Of a DNA stretch of 64,000 nt, positions 1 to 8,467 are shown piece by piece. Numbering within the stretch: the first letter of the stretch is position 1; the number at the start of each line of letters is the position of its first letter. Source of the stretch: Deinococcus sp. AJ005 (lineage in GTDB: Bacteria; Deinococcota; Deinococci; Deinococcales; Deinococcaceae); assembly GCF_009017495.1 (NCBI RefSeq), contig NZ_CP044989.1, positions 1-64,000 of the forward strand. Direction: 5' to 3'. Position numbers and translations under genes: made by a program. The notes under the pieces are model-generated. The model saw only the letters and a list, made by a program, of their open reading frames with translations. It had not been told where the DNA came from and searched no databases.

Positions 1-987
1 GTGGCGAGCCGGACAGTCGCGCTAGACCGGGATAGATCGGGTGGGCTGCCAGGGCTGGGGTGGCTGGCATTCGCGCTGGGTGCAGGGCTGCTGCTGGCCG
101 CCGTCTGGAATGTCTGGAGTTTCCCGCTGGACGGCGTGCCATCCGCGCGCAAGGCGCTGAGCCTGGGATTGATTGTGCTGGGACTGGGAGCAGGCATTTA
201 CGGTCTGGCCGCGCTGGCCCGCCGGATGACCGGGGTGATTCCCGCCCTCCTCGCCGCAGTGCTGGCATTGGTCACGGTGGAAGGGTTGCTGCGGGCCTAC
301 GGCGTTCCCCCCGGCCTGATTCCTACACCCACACGCGTCGTCACCGCCCTGTATAACTCACGCACCGTGCTGCTGGGCGACGCCCGCGTGACTTTCGTGC
401 AGGAGGCGCTGCTTGGGTATATAGCGGGGGTGACGGCAGGCATTCTGGTGGCGCTGGCCGCTGTGCGTTTTCCGTTTCTGGAACGCGGGGCGCTGCCCTA
501 CGCCGGGCTGTTCGCCAGCATTCCCATCGTGGCGCTGGCCCCGGTGATCGTCAAGGCGTTCGGGCTGGAGTGGCCCAGCAAGGCGATTATCGTGGGCATC
601 ACGGTCTTTTTCCCCGTGGTAGTGAACGTGGTGCGCGGCCTCCAGAGCGCCAATCCGCTGCTGCTGGACCTGATGCAGACCTACGCGGTCACGCCTGCCG
701 CTTCGTTCCGCCTCGTGCGGGTGCCGAGTGCACTGCCGTTTCTGTTCAATGCCCTGAAAATCGGTTCCACGCTGGCCCTGATCGGCGCGATTGTCGGTGA
801 ATTCTTCGGCACCACCGGGCAGGGGCTGGGCTTCCGTATCCAGATAGAGGCGGGCCGGTTCAATCTGGACATCGTGTGGGCCGCCATCGTGATCGCCTCG
901 GTGCTGGGCATTGCTTTTTACGGGGTCATCTCCTGGCTGGAAGCCCGGTTCACGGGCTGGCACGCCAGCCGACGACAACCGAGGTAA
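1..987 (+). CDS. ABC transporter permease (SsuC/TauC/ThiX type)
   Basis: Inner-membrane permease of an ABC importer of the nitrate/sulfonate/pyrimidine-precursor class (BPD_transp_1). The first ~95 residues hold extra hydrophobic segments that shorter (~260 aa) family members lack. The permease core follows (residues ~100-320) with several membrane helices and an EAL-like cytoplasmic loop near residue 195-215 that would contact the ATPase. The substrate-binding protein follows 66 bases downstream on the same strand. The ATPase gene is not visible and may lie left of the window. The start is the GTG at base 1; because it touches the window edge, a start further upstream cannot be excluded. The substrate is not shown by the permease itself; the neighbours suggest a pyrimidine or related N-heterocycle. 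Confidence 0.85.
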   Translation: MASRTVALDRDRSGGLPGLGWLAFALGAGLLLAAVWNVWSFPLDGVPSARKALSLGLIVLGLGAGIYGLAALARRMTGVIPALLAAVLALVTVEGLLRAYGVPPGLIPTPTRVVTALYNSRTVLLGDARVTFVQEALLGYIAGVTAGILVALAAVRFPFLERGALPYAGLFASIPIVALAPVIVKAFGLEWPSKAIIVGITVFFPVVVNVVRGLQSANPLLLDLMQTYAVTPAASFRLVRVPSALPFLFNALKIGSTLALIGAIVGEFFGTTGQGLGFRIQIEAGRFNLDIVWAAIVIASVLGIAFYGVISWLEARFTGWHASRRQPR

Positions 988-1053
988 GCCACTGAAGACC
1001 GTATCGCCCCAACTTTTTCCATCTACTGCGCCCCGCGCGCCCGGAGGAACACC

Positions 1054-2124
1054 ATGAAGAAAAACGTCCTGACCGCCCTGACCGCCGCCCTCATCGCCTC
1101 AGCCCTGGGTTCGGCGGGCGCGGCCAATGTTCCGGTGAAAATGCAGCTCAAGTGGTTTCCACAGGCGCAGTTCGCGGGGTTCTTCGTGGCGCAGGCCAAA
1201 GGTTTTTACAAGGCTGAGGGGCTAGACGTGACCTTGCTGCCCATCGGGGATCAGTCGCCCATTCAGACCGTGGCGACGGGGGCCGCCGATTTCGGGACCA
1301 CCTGGATTACCGATCTGCTGACCGCCCGCCAGCAGGGGTTGCCCGTGGTGCATATCGCGCAACTGTTCCAGAAGAGCGGCTATACCCTCGTCGCGCTGAA
1401 AAGCAGCAACCTGACCGATCCCAAGCAATTCGCGGGCAAGCGCGTCGGCGTGTGGCCCAGTGGCAACGAATACCCGGCGGTGGCGCTGCTCAAGAAGTAC
1501 GGTCTGACCACCAGCCTGGACAGCACCGTGGCCAATCCCAGCGTGCAGGCCGTCACCTATCCCTTTGACCCCAGCCTCGTTTTCCCCGACAAGGTGGATC
1601 TGGTGTCGGCCATGACCTACAACGAGATTGACCAGATCGTGGGCCTGGGCTACTCGCTGGACAAGCTCAAGATCTTCAACACCAGCGATTACGGCGTCAA
1701 CCTGCTGGAAGACCTGATGTTCACCACACAGAAAACGCTGGACAATAAAAACTTCAAAAACAGCGGCATGAGTGGGGAGGAAGTCGCCGCCAGACTGGTC
1801 CGCGCCACCATCAAGGGCTGGAATTACGCGGTGGCCAACCAGAAGGAAGCCGTCCAGACCGTGCTGATCAACTGCGGCAACACCTGCAAGGGTTCGGGCA
1901 CCCGCGCCAGCGCCGCCGGGCACCAGACCTGGCAGATGACCGAGGTGGCCAAGCTGTACCGGGCCGGACAGACCCTCAAAGGCAACGCTGGACTGCTGGA
2001 TAGGGCCACTTACGACGCCAACGTGAAGCAATTGATGGAGTTGGGCATCCTGAAATCCGCCCCCAGCACCGGGGCCGTGAATTACAAGGTGTGGGAGATG
2101 GCGACGGGCAAGAAGGCGAAGTAA
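1054..2124 (+). CDS. NMT1/THI5-like ABC transporter substrate-binding protein
   Basis: Periplasmic binding protein that would deliver its ligand to the preceding permease. Residues 1-23 form a Sec signal peptide (charged MKKN, hydrophobic core, cleavage after GSAGA). The mature part starts with the hallmark of the NMT1/THI5 family: a KWFPQAQFAGFFVA segment, then AKGFY and a GAADFGTTW loop that lines the ligand cleft. Family members bind hydroxymethylpyrimidine, riboflavin or similar heterocycles. A GGAGG ribosome site sits 7 bases before ATG. A strong hairpin terminator follows, so this gene ends its operon. Two cysteines near residue 272-276 (NCGNTC) could form a disulfide. A pyrimidine ligand is inferred from the carbamoyl hydrolase downstream. 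Confidence 0.88.
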   Translation: MKKNVLTALTAALIASALGSAGAANVPVKMQLKWFPQAQFAGFFVAQAKGFYKAEGLDVTLLPIGDQSPIQTVATGAADFGTTWITDLLTARQQGLPVVHIAQLFQKSGYTLVALKSSNLTDPKQFAGKRVGVWPSGNEYPAVALLKKYGLTTSLDSTVANPSVQAVTYPFDPSLVFPDKVDLVSAMTYNEIDQIVGLGYSLDKLKIFNTSDYGVNLLEDLMFTTQKTLDNKNFKNSGMSGEEVAARLVRATIKGWNYAVANQKEAVQTVLINCGNTCKGSGTRASAAGHQTWQMTEVAKLYRAGQTLKGNAGLLDRATYDANVKQLMELGILKSAPSTGAVNYKVWEMATGKKAK

Positions 2125-2135
2125 GTTCCAGGGCA

Positions 2136-2173
2136 GGGCCACAGGGACGCACCTCCAGCCCTGTGGCCCTTTC
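2136..2173 (+). terminator. Rho-independent terminator after the binding-protein gene
   Basis: A perfect 11-bp stem (GGGCCACAGGG at 2136-2146 with CCCTGTGGCCC at 2159-2169) and a 12-base loop are followed by TTT. It lies 12 bases after the stop codon of the substrate-binding protein and separates the transporter from the next transcription unit. Confidence 0.8.
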
Positions 2174-2186
2174 CCATCCGTGGGCG

Positions 2187-2192
2187 TAGGCT
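2187..2192 (+). promoter_or_regulatory. Candidate -10 box (TAGGCT), leaderless type
   Basis: TAGGCT fits TAnnnT and lies 7 bases before the ATG at 2200. This spacing is typical of leaderless Deinococcus promoters. No clear -35 box is visible. Confidence 0.4.
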
Positions 2193-2199
2193 AGGCGGC

Positions 2200-2262
2200 A
2201 TGCCCACGATTTCTCCCGGACACCTGCCACACGCTCTCTTTCAGATCGGCGGGGCCGCATGA
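2200..2262 (+). CDS. Possible 20-codon leader peptide
   Basis: A 20-codon frame begins with an ATG placed 7 bases after TAGGCT and ends in a TGA that overlaps the ATG of the following hydrolase (ATGA, 2259-2262). It is the first start codon a transcript from that -10 box would present. The arrangement suggests translational coupling. The peptide matches nothing I recognise. It may instead be chance, because the hydrolase has no convincing ribosome site of its own. Confidence 0.3.
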   Translation: MPTISPGHLPHALFQIGGAA

Positions 2263-3275
2263 CCTCCTGGCCCGTGCAGGAGGGTGTGTTTGAGCTGGGC
2301 GACTGGAATGCCGAGCGCGGCGGCGTGATCCGGGACGCCCGACTGGCGTGGCAGACCCACGGCACACTGAATGCGGCGCGCGACAATGTGATCGTGTACC
2401 CGACGAGCTACACGGCCACGCATGACGGCCAGAGCTGGGCCATCGACCCGGACGGCATTCTGGACCCGACGCGGTGGTTCATCGTCATTCCCGATATGTT
2501 CTCCAACGGCCTATCGTCGGGCGCGGCCAATACGCCGAACTACCCGGAAGTGGTGACCGTGCGCGACAACGTGCTGGCGCAGGAGCGGCTGCTGCGTGAG
2601 GTCTTTGGGGTCACGCATCTAGCCGCCGCCTACGGTTTCTCTATGGGAGCCATGCAGGCGTATCACTGGGCCGCACTGTTCCCGGAGCGTGTGGAACATG
2701 CCTTTGTGGTGTGTGGCAGCGCCCGAACTGCCCCCCATAACAAGGTGTTTCTGTCCGGCCTGTTGCGGACACTGGAGGCCGCGCCGGAATACGTGGGCGG
2801 CGGCCAGTTCAGCGCCGTGCCGCACGCCTCGCTGCGGGCTTTCGGGCACATTTACGCGGGCTGGGGCCTGAGCCAGGACTTCTACCGCCAGGACTTGTTT
2901 CGCACCGTCCTGGGTGCGCCCGATCTGGAAACCTACCTGCAAACCGACTGGGAGGCGAGTTTTGGTGCCCGAGACGCCGCCAACCTGTATGCCCAGGCGC
3001 TGACGTGGTTTCACGGGGATATCAGCGCCAATGACCTCTACGGCGGTGACCTCACGGCGGCGCTGGGGGCCATTCAGGCACAGGTGCTGCTGCTGCCCAG
3101 TGAAACCGATCTGTATTTCCGGGTGGCCGACAACGCCGCCGAGCTGGAATGGCTGAAGCGCGGCGAGTTGCGGCCCATTCCCTCCGTTTGGGGCCACCGG
3201 GCGGGCAGCCCCGCCGGACTGCCGGAGGAACTGGCCTTTTTAAAGGCAGCGGTGCGCGGCGCGTTGGCCAAATAG
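2259..3275 (+). CDS. MetX-like alpha/beta hydrolase
   Basis: Alpha/beta-hydrolase-fold protein resembling homoserine O-acetyltransferases. The nucleophile elbow GFSMGAMQA is near residue 127. A candidate acid is the Asp of SETDLYFRV (~residue 284), and a candidate catalytic His lies in WGHRAGSP (~313). At 338 aa it fits the family. It sits between a pyrimidine-type transporter and an N-carbamoyl hydrolase, a context where such hydrolases act on ring-opened or acyl intermediates rather than in methionine synthesis. The substrate is therefore unknown. ATG at 2259 overlaps the stop of a short upstream frame. The next gene starts 34 bases downstream behind its own -10 box. Confidence 0.8.
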   Translation: MTSWPVQEGVFELGDWNAERGGVIRDARLAWQTHGTLNAARDNVIVYPTSYTATHDGQSWAIDPDGILDPTRWFIVIPDMFSNGLSSGAANTPNYPEVVTVRDNVLAQERLLREVFGVTHLAAAYGFSMGAMQAYHWAALFPERVEHAFVVCGSARTAPHNKVFLSGLLRTLEAAPEYVGGGQFSAVPHASLRAFGHIYAGWGLSQDFYRQDLFRTVLGAPDLETYLQTDWEASFGARDAANLYAQALTWFHGDISANDLYGGDLTAALGAIQAQVLLLPSETDLYFRVADNAAELEWLKRGELRPIPSVWGHRAGSPAGLPEELAFLKAAVRGALAK

Positions 3276-3298
3276 TCGCCCTGCCCTGGCTTTTTCGC

Positions 3299-3304
3299 TA
3301 AGGT
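3299..3304 (+). promoter_or_regulatory. Leaderless-type -10 box (TAAGGT)
   Basis: TAAGGT lies 5 bases before the ATG at 3310 and no Shine-Dalgarno sequence is present, so the carbamoyl hydrolase is probably transcribed from here as a leaderless message as well as by read-through. Confidence 0.5.
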
Positions 3305-3309
3305 AGACC

Positions 3310-4545
3310 ATGACCCTCAATCCAAAGCGAACCCTGGACGAACTCAAAGCTCTGCGCGAACTGACGGGCGACGCGGACGGCGCTCAGCGCGTGGCTTTTA
3401 CCGATACCTGGGTGGCGGCCCGCAAATTCCTGACCGATAAACTCGCCGATTTACCAGTTGAGGTTCATACCGACGCGGCAGGCAACCTGTGGGCCACGCT
3501 GGAGGGTGAGTCGGAGAAGGAACTGCTGATCGGCGGCCACCTTGACAGCGTGCCGAACGGCGGCTGGCTGGACGGCTGCCTGAACGTGCTGGCGGGCCTG
3601 GAAGTGCTGCGCCGCCTTTCGGAGGGGGGCAAACCTCCCGTCACCGTGCGGCTGGTGGACTGGGCCGATGAGGAAGGTGCGCGCTTTGGCCGCAGCCTGT
3701 ATGGGTCCAGTGCAGCAGGCGGCAACATCGACATTGCCGAGATGCGGAAGCTCAAAGACCGCGACGGTATCGGGCTGGAGAAGGCGCTGGAACGGGTGGG
3801 CGTCACGCTGGCCGACGCCCCCAACGCCCGCGAGGAACTGAAGAACGCCGCCGCCTACCTGGAACTGCACATTGAGCAGGGGCCGGTGCTGGAGGGCATG
3901 GGGCTGCCGCTGGGCGCAGTCCTGGGCACCTTCGGCGTGGAGCGTCACACCATCACCTTTCACGGGCAGGCCGCGCATTCGGGCAGCACGCCCATGAACG
4001 TGCGGCGCGACGCCTTCCGCGCTGCCGGGCAGTTCTCGCAGGAAATTTACGCCATCGCCGAACGCCACAGTGGTGTTTGCACGGTGGGCAGTTGCAAGAC
4101 GCTGCCCGGCATCGTGACCAGCGTGGTGGAAACCTGCGAGATCACGTTGGATCAGCGCAATTTAGAGGCTGACAGGCTCGCCGCCATGTGGCAGGACGCG
4201 CAGGACGCGGCGAAGAAATTTGCGGAGGAGGGCGGCTGCACCATCACGTTCGGCGACCTCTGGAACATCGAGCCGATCCTGTTTCACCCGGAGCTGATAG
4301 AGGCTGCAGACACCTCAATCCTGGACATCGTGCCGCACAGCCACCGCCTGCCCAGCGGACCGTTGCACGACGCGGCAGAGGTGGCCCGCGCCGGAGTGCC
4401 AACGGTAATGCTGTTTGTCCAGAGTCTACGCGGCATCAGCCACAACAAGATTGAGGATACGGAGGAAGAACACATCCTGCAAAGCGTAGAGGCGCTGGAT
4501 AAGTTGACGGACCGGGCGATGGCGTGGGTGGTGCAGAGGCAGTAA
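3310..4545 (+). CDS. Zn-dependent N-carbamoyl-amino-acid hydrolase (beta-ureidopropionase/AllC/HyuC family)
   Basis: M20-type dinuclear metalloenzyme that removes the carbamoyl group from N-carbamoyl amino acids, N-carbamoyl-beta-alanine or allantoate. Visible metal ligands are His in GGHLDSVPNGG (~77), the acidic pair of WADEEGARFG (~120), His in ELHIEQGPVLE (~187) and the C-terminal His in ISHNKIED (~378). The dimerisation insert with HSGSTP (~residue 225) is also present. At 411 aa it is full length. Within the family, sequence alone does not decide the substrate. The upstream pyrimidine-type transporter and the distant beta-alanine genes at 58-61 kb favour N-carbamoyl-beta-alanine. Confidence 0.88.
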   Translation: MTLNPKRTLDELKALRELTGDADGAQRVAFTDTWVAARKFLTDKLADLPVEVHTDAAGNLWATLEGESEKELLIGGHLDSVPNGGWLDGCLNVLAGLEVLRRLSEGGKPPVTVRLVDWADEEGARFGRSLYGSSAAGGNIDIAEMRKLKDRDGIGLEKALERVGVTLADAPNAREELKNAAAYLELHIEQGPVLEGMGLPLGAVLGTFGVERHTITFHGQAAHSGSTPMNVRRDAFRAAGQFSQEIYAIAERHSGVCTVGSCKTLPGIVTSVVETCEITLDQRNLEADRLAAMWQDAQDAAKKFAEEGGCTITFGDLWNIEPILFHPELIEAADTSILDIVPHSHRLPSGPLHDAAEVARAGVPTVMLFVQSLRGISHNKIEDTEEEHILQSVEALDKLTDRAMAWVVQRQ

Positions 4546-4697
4546 CGGAGACAGTCAGTCTGCATTCTCAACTCATCAGAACCTAAATTGAGCAAACCCC
4601 TTTGGAAAACAGAGTATAGTGTGGTGGTCAGATCAAGCAGATTTTCGCTGGCCACCTCCCTCTTTGACTCACACTTTGATCCACAGGAGCGCACCAC

Positions 4698-5744
4698 ATG
4701 CAGATTGGAATTGACAGTTTTGCCGCCGTCGTCTCGGACCCACAGACGGGCGAGACGCTGGGCGCAGCAGACCGGCTGAACAACCTGCTGGAAGAGATCG
4801 AGACCGCAGACCGCGCCGGGATCGACGTCTTCGGCATCGGGGAACACCACCGCCCGGAGTATCTGGATTCCGCGCCCGCCCTGATTCTGGCGGCGGCGGC
4901 GGCCAGAACGCAGCGCATCCGCCTGACCAGCGCCGTGACGGTCCTGAGCGCCAACGATCCCGTGCGGGTCTTTCAGGAATTTGCCACGCTGGATCTGCTG
5001 TCGCGGGGCCGGGCGGAACTGGTGGTGGGCCGGGGGTCCTTTGTGGAGGCCTACCCATTGTTCGGACTGGAGCTTCAGGACTACGATTCGCTGTTTGCAG
5101 AGAAACTGGAATTGCTGCTCAGGATCAGGGATGAGAGCCACGTTCACTGGTCCGGCCAGCACCGCGCCGCGCTGTCCGGGCAGGGCATCTACCCACGGCC
5201 CTTGCAGGACAAACTGCCCATCTGGCTGGGCGTGGGCGGCACCCCGGCCTCCTTCGTCCGCGCGGGCACGCTGGGGCTGCCGCTGATGGTGGCCATCATC
5301 GGCGGCGAATTCCGGCAGTTCCGGCCCCTGATCGATCTCTACCGCCGCGCCGGGCAGCAGGCCGGATTCACGCCCGAGCAGCTTCAGGTAGGCGTCCACG
5401 CCTTCGGTTTTGTGGGGGAGACCCCGGAAGCTGCCAGGGACGCTTTCTGGCCAGGGCATATGCGGCTGTTCTCGGCCATCGGGCAGGAGCGCGGCTGGCG
5501 GCCACCCACACGCGAACAGTTCGACGCGACTTGCGGGCCGATGGGGGCTTACCTGATCGGCGACGTGCAGACCGTGGCCCAGAAGGTGCTGGACATGGAC
5601 CGGCTGCTGGGCGGCCTGTCGCGCCTGACCTTCCAGATGACCAACGTGCTGCTGCCCCACGCCGAGATGCTGCGCGGCATCGAGCGGCTGGGAACGCAGG
5701 TGATGCCCCTGCTTCGCGGGCGGGAGACGCTGGCCGGGTCGTGA
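4698..5744 (+). CDS. LLM-class flavin-dependent oxidoreductase
   Basis: Bacterial-luciferase-like TIM-barrel monooxygenase or reductase using FMN. Features seen: the N-terminal ETLGAADRLNNLLEEIETAD helix, GIGEHHRPE (~residue 50), the RIRLTSAVTVLS strand (~75) and the GRAELVVGRGSFVEA loop (~115) that binds the flavin phosphate. At 348 aa it is full length for the single-component LLM group. A good AGGAG ribosome site precedes ATG by 9 bases. TATAGT at 4615-4620 could be the -10 box, but no matching -35 box is clear. The stop codon TGA is the first base triplet of a dispersed repeat. The substrate is unknown. Confidence 0.85.
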   Translation: MQIGIDSFAAVVSDPQTGETLGAADRLNNLLEEIETADRAGIDVFGIGEHHRPEYLDSAPALILAAAAARTQRIRLTSAVTVLSANDPVRVFQEFATLDLLSRGRAELVVGRGSFVEAYPLFGLELQDYDSLFAEKLELLLRIRDESHVHWSGQHRAALSGQGIYPRPLQDKLPIWLGVGGTPASFVRAGTLGLPLMVAIIGGEFRQFRPLIDLYRRAGQQAGFTPEQLQVGVHAFGFVGETPEAARDAFWPGHMRLFSAIGQERGWRPPTREQFDATCGPMGAYLIGDVQTVAQKVLDMDRLLGGLSRLTFQMTNVLLPHAEMLRGIERLGTQVMPLLRGRETLAGS

Positions 5745-5847
5745 TACGGATTCCGTTTATGACGCGGTAGAGATCAGGAAAGCGTAGGTCTCCACACTCC
5801 ACGCCCTGAACCCGTTTTTCTCCTTCTCGCCCCACTCGGATTACAGG
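5742..5847 (+). repeat. Dispersed ~100-bp repeat, copy 1 (SNR-like)
   Basis: This stretch starts TGATACGGATTCCGTTT and contains TCTCCACACTCCACG and AACCCGTTTTTCTCCTT. The same landmarks occur in the same order on the opposite strand at 15231-15333. The ends are best conserved and the middle differs. It resembles the small noncoding repeats of Deinococcus. The repeat runs into an IS end at 5853. Confidence 0.75.
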
Positions 5848-5852
5848 TGTAA

Positions 5853-5892
5853 GGCTTACGCGAAACTGAGCAAGTCTAAAATTCTGAGCTAG
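5853..5892 (+). repeat. 40-bp IS-end-like repeat, copy 1
   Basis: GGCTTACGCGAAACTGAGC and the following 20 bases match 24812-24851 at all but about six positions. The copy here precedes an IS5-like transposase stub, and the other precedes an IS701-like transposase, so it is probably an insertion-sequence terminus. The matching right end was not found. Confidence 0.6.
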
Positions 5893-5953
5893 AGGATACC
5901 AAGAACAGGTTTGAAATCTGTACGCGCAACTCTGGAATGAGCAGAATAGGTGG

Positions 5954-6036
5954 ATGACCCGACGAGGCTACCCCAGCGACGTAGACGACGACACGTATCT
6001 ATTTCTGCTGTGCAAGATGCAAATACTGAGGAGAGA
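5954..6036 (+). pseudogene. Truncated IS5/IS4-type transposase, N-terminus only
   Basis: The first ~20 codons read MTRRGYPSDVDDDTYLFLL, close to the usual beginning of a common IS5-family transposase. The reading then runs straight into a serine recombinase relic, so only the first few percent of the transposase is left. This is a fusion scar, not a working gene. Confidence 0.55.
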
Positions 6037-6040
6037 CCAC

Positions 6041-6601
6041 CGCCTCGGCTACACCCGCTTCTCTTTGGAAGATCAAAACACGGTCCGTCAATTGGACGGC
6101 TTGAGCTTCGACAAAATGTCTACTGCCGTTTACCGATAAGGTTAGCGGCGGGAATGCCAATCGCCCCCAATTGATCGCCCTGCTGGGTCACGCCCGTGAG
6201 GGGGACACGGTGGTGGTCCACAGCATGGACCGCCTGGACCACACGATGATCTCCGCGCGCTGGTCAACGGATTGATGGGGAATTGGGTACGCGTCGAGTT
6301 CATCAAGGAGGCGCTGACCTTCACGGGGGAGGATTCGGCCATGTCGAAGCTGCTGCTGGGCGTGATGGGGGCATTCGCCGAGTTCGAGCGTGACTTGATC
6401 CGCGAACGTCAGCGCGAAGGGATTGAGTCGGCCAAAAAGGCTGGGGTGTACAAGGGCCGCAGGAAGATGCTGACCCCTTCTCAGCTAAAGGATTTACAGC
6501 AGCGTGCGGAGAGAGGAGAGTCGGAGGCCAGCATCGCCAGAGACTTCGGGATCAGCCGGGAGACCGTCTACCAGAACCTCAAGACCACACAAAGTGCGTA
6601 A
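6041..6601 (+). pseudogene. Frameshifted serine recombinase (Tn3-resolvase type)
   Basis: Remnant of a resolvase/invertase in three frames. Part 1 (6041-6137) gives GYTRFSLEDQNTVRQLDG with the catalytic Ser in place. Part 2 (from 6135) gives DKVSGG then the TVVVHSMDRL strand. Part 3 (6272-6601) gives VEFIKEALTF, the AEFERDLIRERQREGI helix and a C-terminal HTH (DFGISRETVYQNL). Two frame changes, near 6130 and 6250, and the loss of a few codons after MDRL break it. The C-terminal 109 codons remain open from an ATG at 6272 and could in principle make a DNA-binding fragment without catalytic activity. Confidence 0.8.
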
Positions 6602-6721
6602 ATAGTGCCCAGGCGCTGGCAGTCTCCCGGACAAATTCGCAGGTTAAACAACTTAAATGAGCGCGCGAGCGAGCGACGGCGAGGCCTTTGCTGCGCGAGT
6701 TTGGAATAAGGCCTGAGACGC

Positions 6722-7107
6722 TTAACCAGGTCTTGAGTGGGTTAGACCGCGCTGGCTCAGTCCCTTGGGTTCAAAGACGGGAAGACCCAGAAGATGATGC
6801 AGTATGAGCAGATGGCGATCTTTACTGATTAACGCGTCCGCCCCCGAAGCCATCAGCAAATCCAACAGATACCAGTCCTTGGGATCAGGACATGATGGCC
6901 ACTCGCTGGCCACCACCGAGCCGTAATACTCCCCGATCTGAAGGGGCTGGGCGGCGACACCTGCGGGTACGTCAGCACCCGGATTAGTTCGGCAAAATGC
7001 TGCTCCCCCAGCACCACCTCGAAGCGGCGCGCGGCTTGCCACAGGTCATGGGCTGGGCCACGACGTTGCATGACGCCGCTCCTCAACAGCACCTGAATGT
7101 CGGGTAC
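6722..7107 (-). pseudogene. Degenerate PIN-domain toxin
   Basis: Two overlapping minus-strand frames together resemble a PIN-family toxin (VapC-like ribonuclease). The first gives an AARRFEVVLGEQHFAELIRVL segment ending in LTYPQ. The second gives GEYYGSVVASEW, DPKDWYLLDL and ISKDRHLL, the last containing the acidic active-site region. The N-terminal LDTNV-type Asp motif is missing and there is no good start codon. The frame changes near 6945, apparently with loss of some codons. It lies directly downstream of the HTH gene that would have been its antitoxin. Confidence 0.6.
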
Positions 7108-7135
7108 GATTCGGAAAGGTTAGGTTCCCTGCTTC

Positions 7136-7570
7136 TCACTCATCCACTGGCTCGGAGTGCAGCAGTCGGGAGTGGGTGAATCGGCGCGCGATTTCCCCCC
7201 GGTCCGGTTCGGGTGAGCGTTTGACCGCTGCTGGCGCAGGCGACTCGTGGCGTGACCACTCAATGGCCTGGGCAATCAACGTCTCCTGCTGGGCATCACT
7301 CAATTCCGCGAAGACGGCCTGCAGCCGCTCAGAGGCCAGTGGTGCGGGACTTGCGCTCTGAACGTCATTGGCTGGTGTATCCAGTAAACGGGCCACCACG
7401 TCCTGCGCAATCCGGTACCGGCCGCGGCCCTGAGGAGTGGTCCCCAGGCGAATGGCCGGAAGATCCCCCTCCTTAATTTGACGGCGTACCGTGTCGTCAC
7501 TGAGGTGCAGCAGCCGGGCCACTTCGGCAATGGTCAGCAGCGCGCGAGGTTCATGACGGGCAGAAGTCAT
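7136..7570 (-). CDS. Excisionase/MerR-type HTH protein, likely orphan antitoxin
   Basis: A 144-aa protein. Residues ~12-60 form an HTH_17 excisionase-type winged helix (LLTIAEVARLLHLSDDTVRRQ, then GDLPAIRLG and the GRGRYRI wing). The rest is a polar tail with an ELSDAQQETLIAQA helix and a charged C-terminus. Such proteins with a PIN gene directly downstream form a toxin-antitoxin pair in which the HTH protein represses the operon. Here the toxin is broken, so it is probably an orphan. ATG lies 5 bases after TATTCT (7576-7581), which suggests a leaderless message. Confidence 0.7.
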   Translation of the reverse strand: MTSARHEPRALLTIAEVARLLHLSDDTVRRQIKEGDLPAIRLGTTPQGRGRYRIAQDVVARLLDTPANDVQSASPAPLASERLQAVFAELSDAQQETLIAQAIEWSRHESPAPAAVKRSPEPDRGEIARRFTHSRLLHSEPVDE

Positions 7571-7746
7571 GGTTTAGAATACCGCAAAAGCCGCAGGAGC
7601 GGCAATTTCAATTGCAGTGGGGGAGGTCTTCACCGGGTGAAGGTCTCGGCGTCAGGTGACCTCTCGACGAGACTGACCTCTCTGGTTCAGTGCTGCCCCG
7701 GCTGCGGCTGGCGCACAGACATCAGCACAGGCAATTCAAGCCGCTG

Positions 7747-8274
7747 TCACTGGCCTTCAATCCAGTCCACCTGAAGCGCGAACCGTTCGGCGCGGCTGTT
7801 GCCGATCATGAACCCGAAAAAAACCACATTGCTGGCATCAAGTGTGGGTCCTGCCAGTCGCTGACCGAAACGGGTAGGACGCAGGGAGTCCAGGGGAAGG
7901 GTGACGGTGGTCCATTGCCCGGCCACCGTCTCAAATTCGGTACGGTAGGTCATGCCGTTGCGTGCACTGGTCCCGAGCTGGAACATATACCGCTTGCCGT
8001 CGCCCTTGACCCGCAGTTTCAGGGCCGAGAATCCACTCAGGTCATAACGGCCCGGACTGGAGCGGACGCCTGCGAATCCACCATTGTTTTCCAGGCGGAC
8101 CTGACCCGTGAACTCCAGGACTCCTGCGTTGATCCGCACCTGGCTGCTGGAGACCCCACCCATCACGGTGTCATTCAGGACGGACCAGGACGGAGTCGTG
8201 GAATTGAAGTCCAGCACGGGAGCGGAGAGGGCCATGCCTGAACATAGCGCAGCAGCCAGAGCGAGACCTTTCAT
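7747..8274 (-). CDS. Exported CIA30-family protein
   Basis: A 175-aa protein with a signal peptide (MKGLALAAALCSGMALSA) followed by one CIA30 domain, a galactose-binding-like beta sandwich first described in a complex I assembly factor. Family landmarks: WSVLNDTVMGGVSSSQ (~30-45), FTGQVRLENNGGFAGVRS (~55-72), the LRVKGDGKRY strand (~85) and W..V.LPLDSLRPT (~125). The bacterial role is unknown. Export fits a carbohydrate- or envelope-binding job better than respiratory assembly. It is a single-gene unit. The -10 box TACGCT (8281-8286, minus strand) lies 6 bases before ATG, so it is probably leaderless. Confidence 0.8.
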   Translation of the reverse strand: MKGLALAAALCSGMALSAPVLDFNSTTPSWSVLNDTVMGGVSSSQVRINAGVLEFTGQVRLENNGGFAGVRSSPGRYDLSGFSALKLRVKGDGKRYMFQLGTSARNGMTYRTEFETVAGQWTTVTLPLDSLRPTRFGQRLAGPTLDASNVVFFGFMIGNSRAERFALQVDWIEGQ

Positions 8275-8280
8275 GGTTTA

Positions 8281-8286
8281 AGCGTA
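8281..8286 (-). promoter_or_regulatory. Leaderless-type -10 box for the CIA30 gene
   Basis: On the minus strand TACGCT is followed by 6 bases and then ATG at 8274. No ribosome site is present. Confidence 0.55.
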
Positions 8287-8467
8287 GCGGGATCTTCTGA
8301 CTTCGATCATAGGGAGACGGACATTCAGCTCCACCCAGGCCAATGAGAAGCTGGGCCAGGGCGGCGGATTGACCGTTCTCAATTCAGAGTTCAGACCCGG
8401 CGATTTCCATCCAGAGCGGACCGCATCAGGAGTTTGAGGTCACCTGCGCTGCACCCGGTCCTTGTCG

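Noticed and set aside
4284..5660. A 458-codon minus-strand frame opposite the LLM oxidoreductase
   Set aside because: Antisense shadow that also crosses an intergenic promoter region; no family features.
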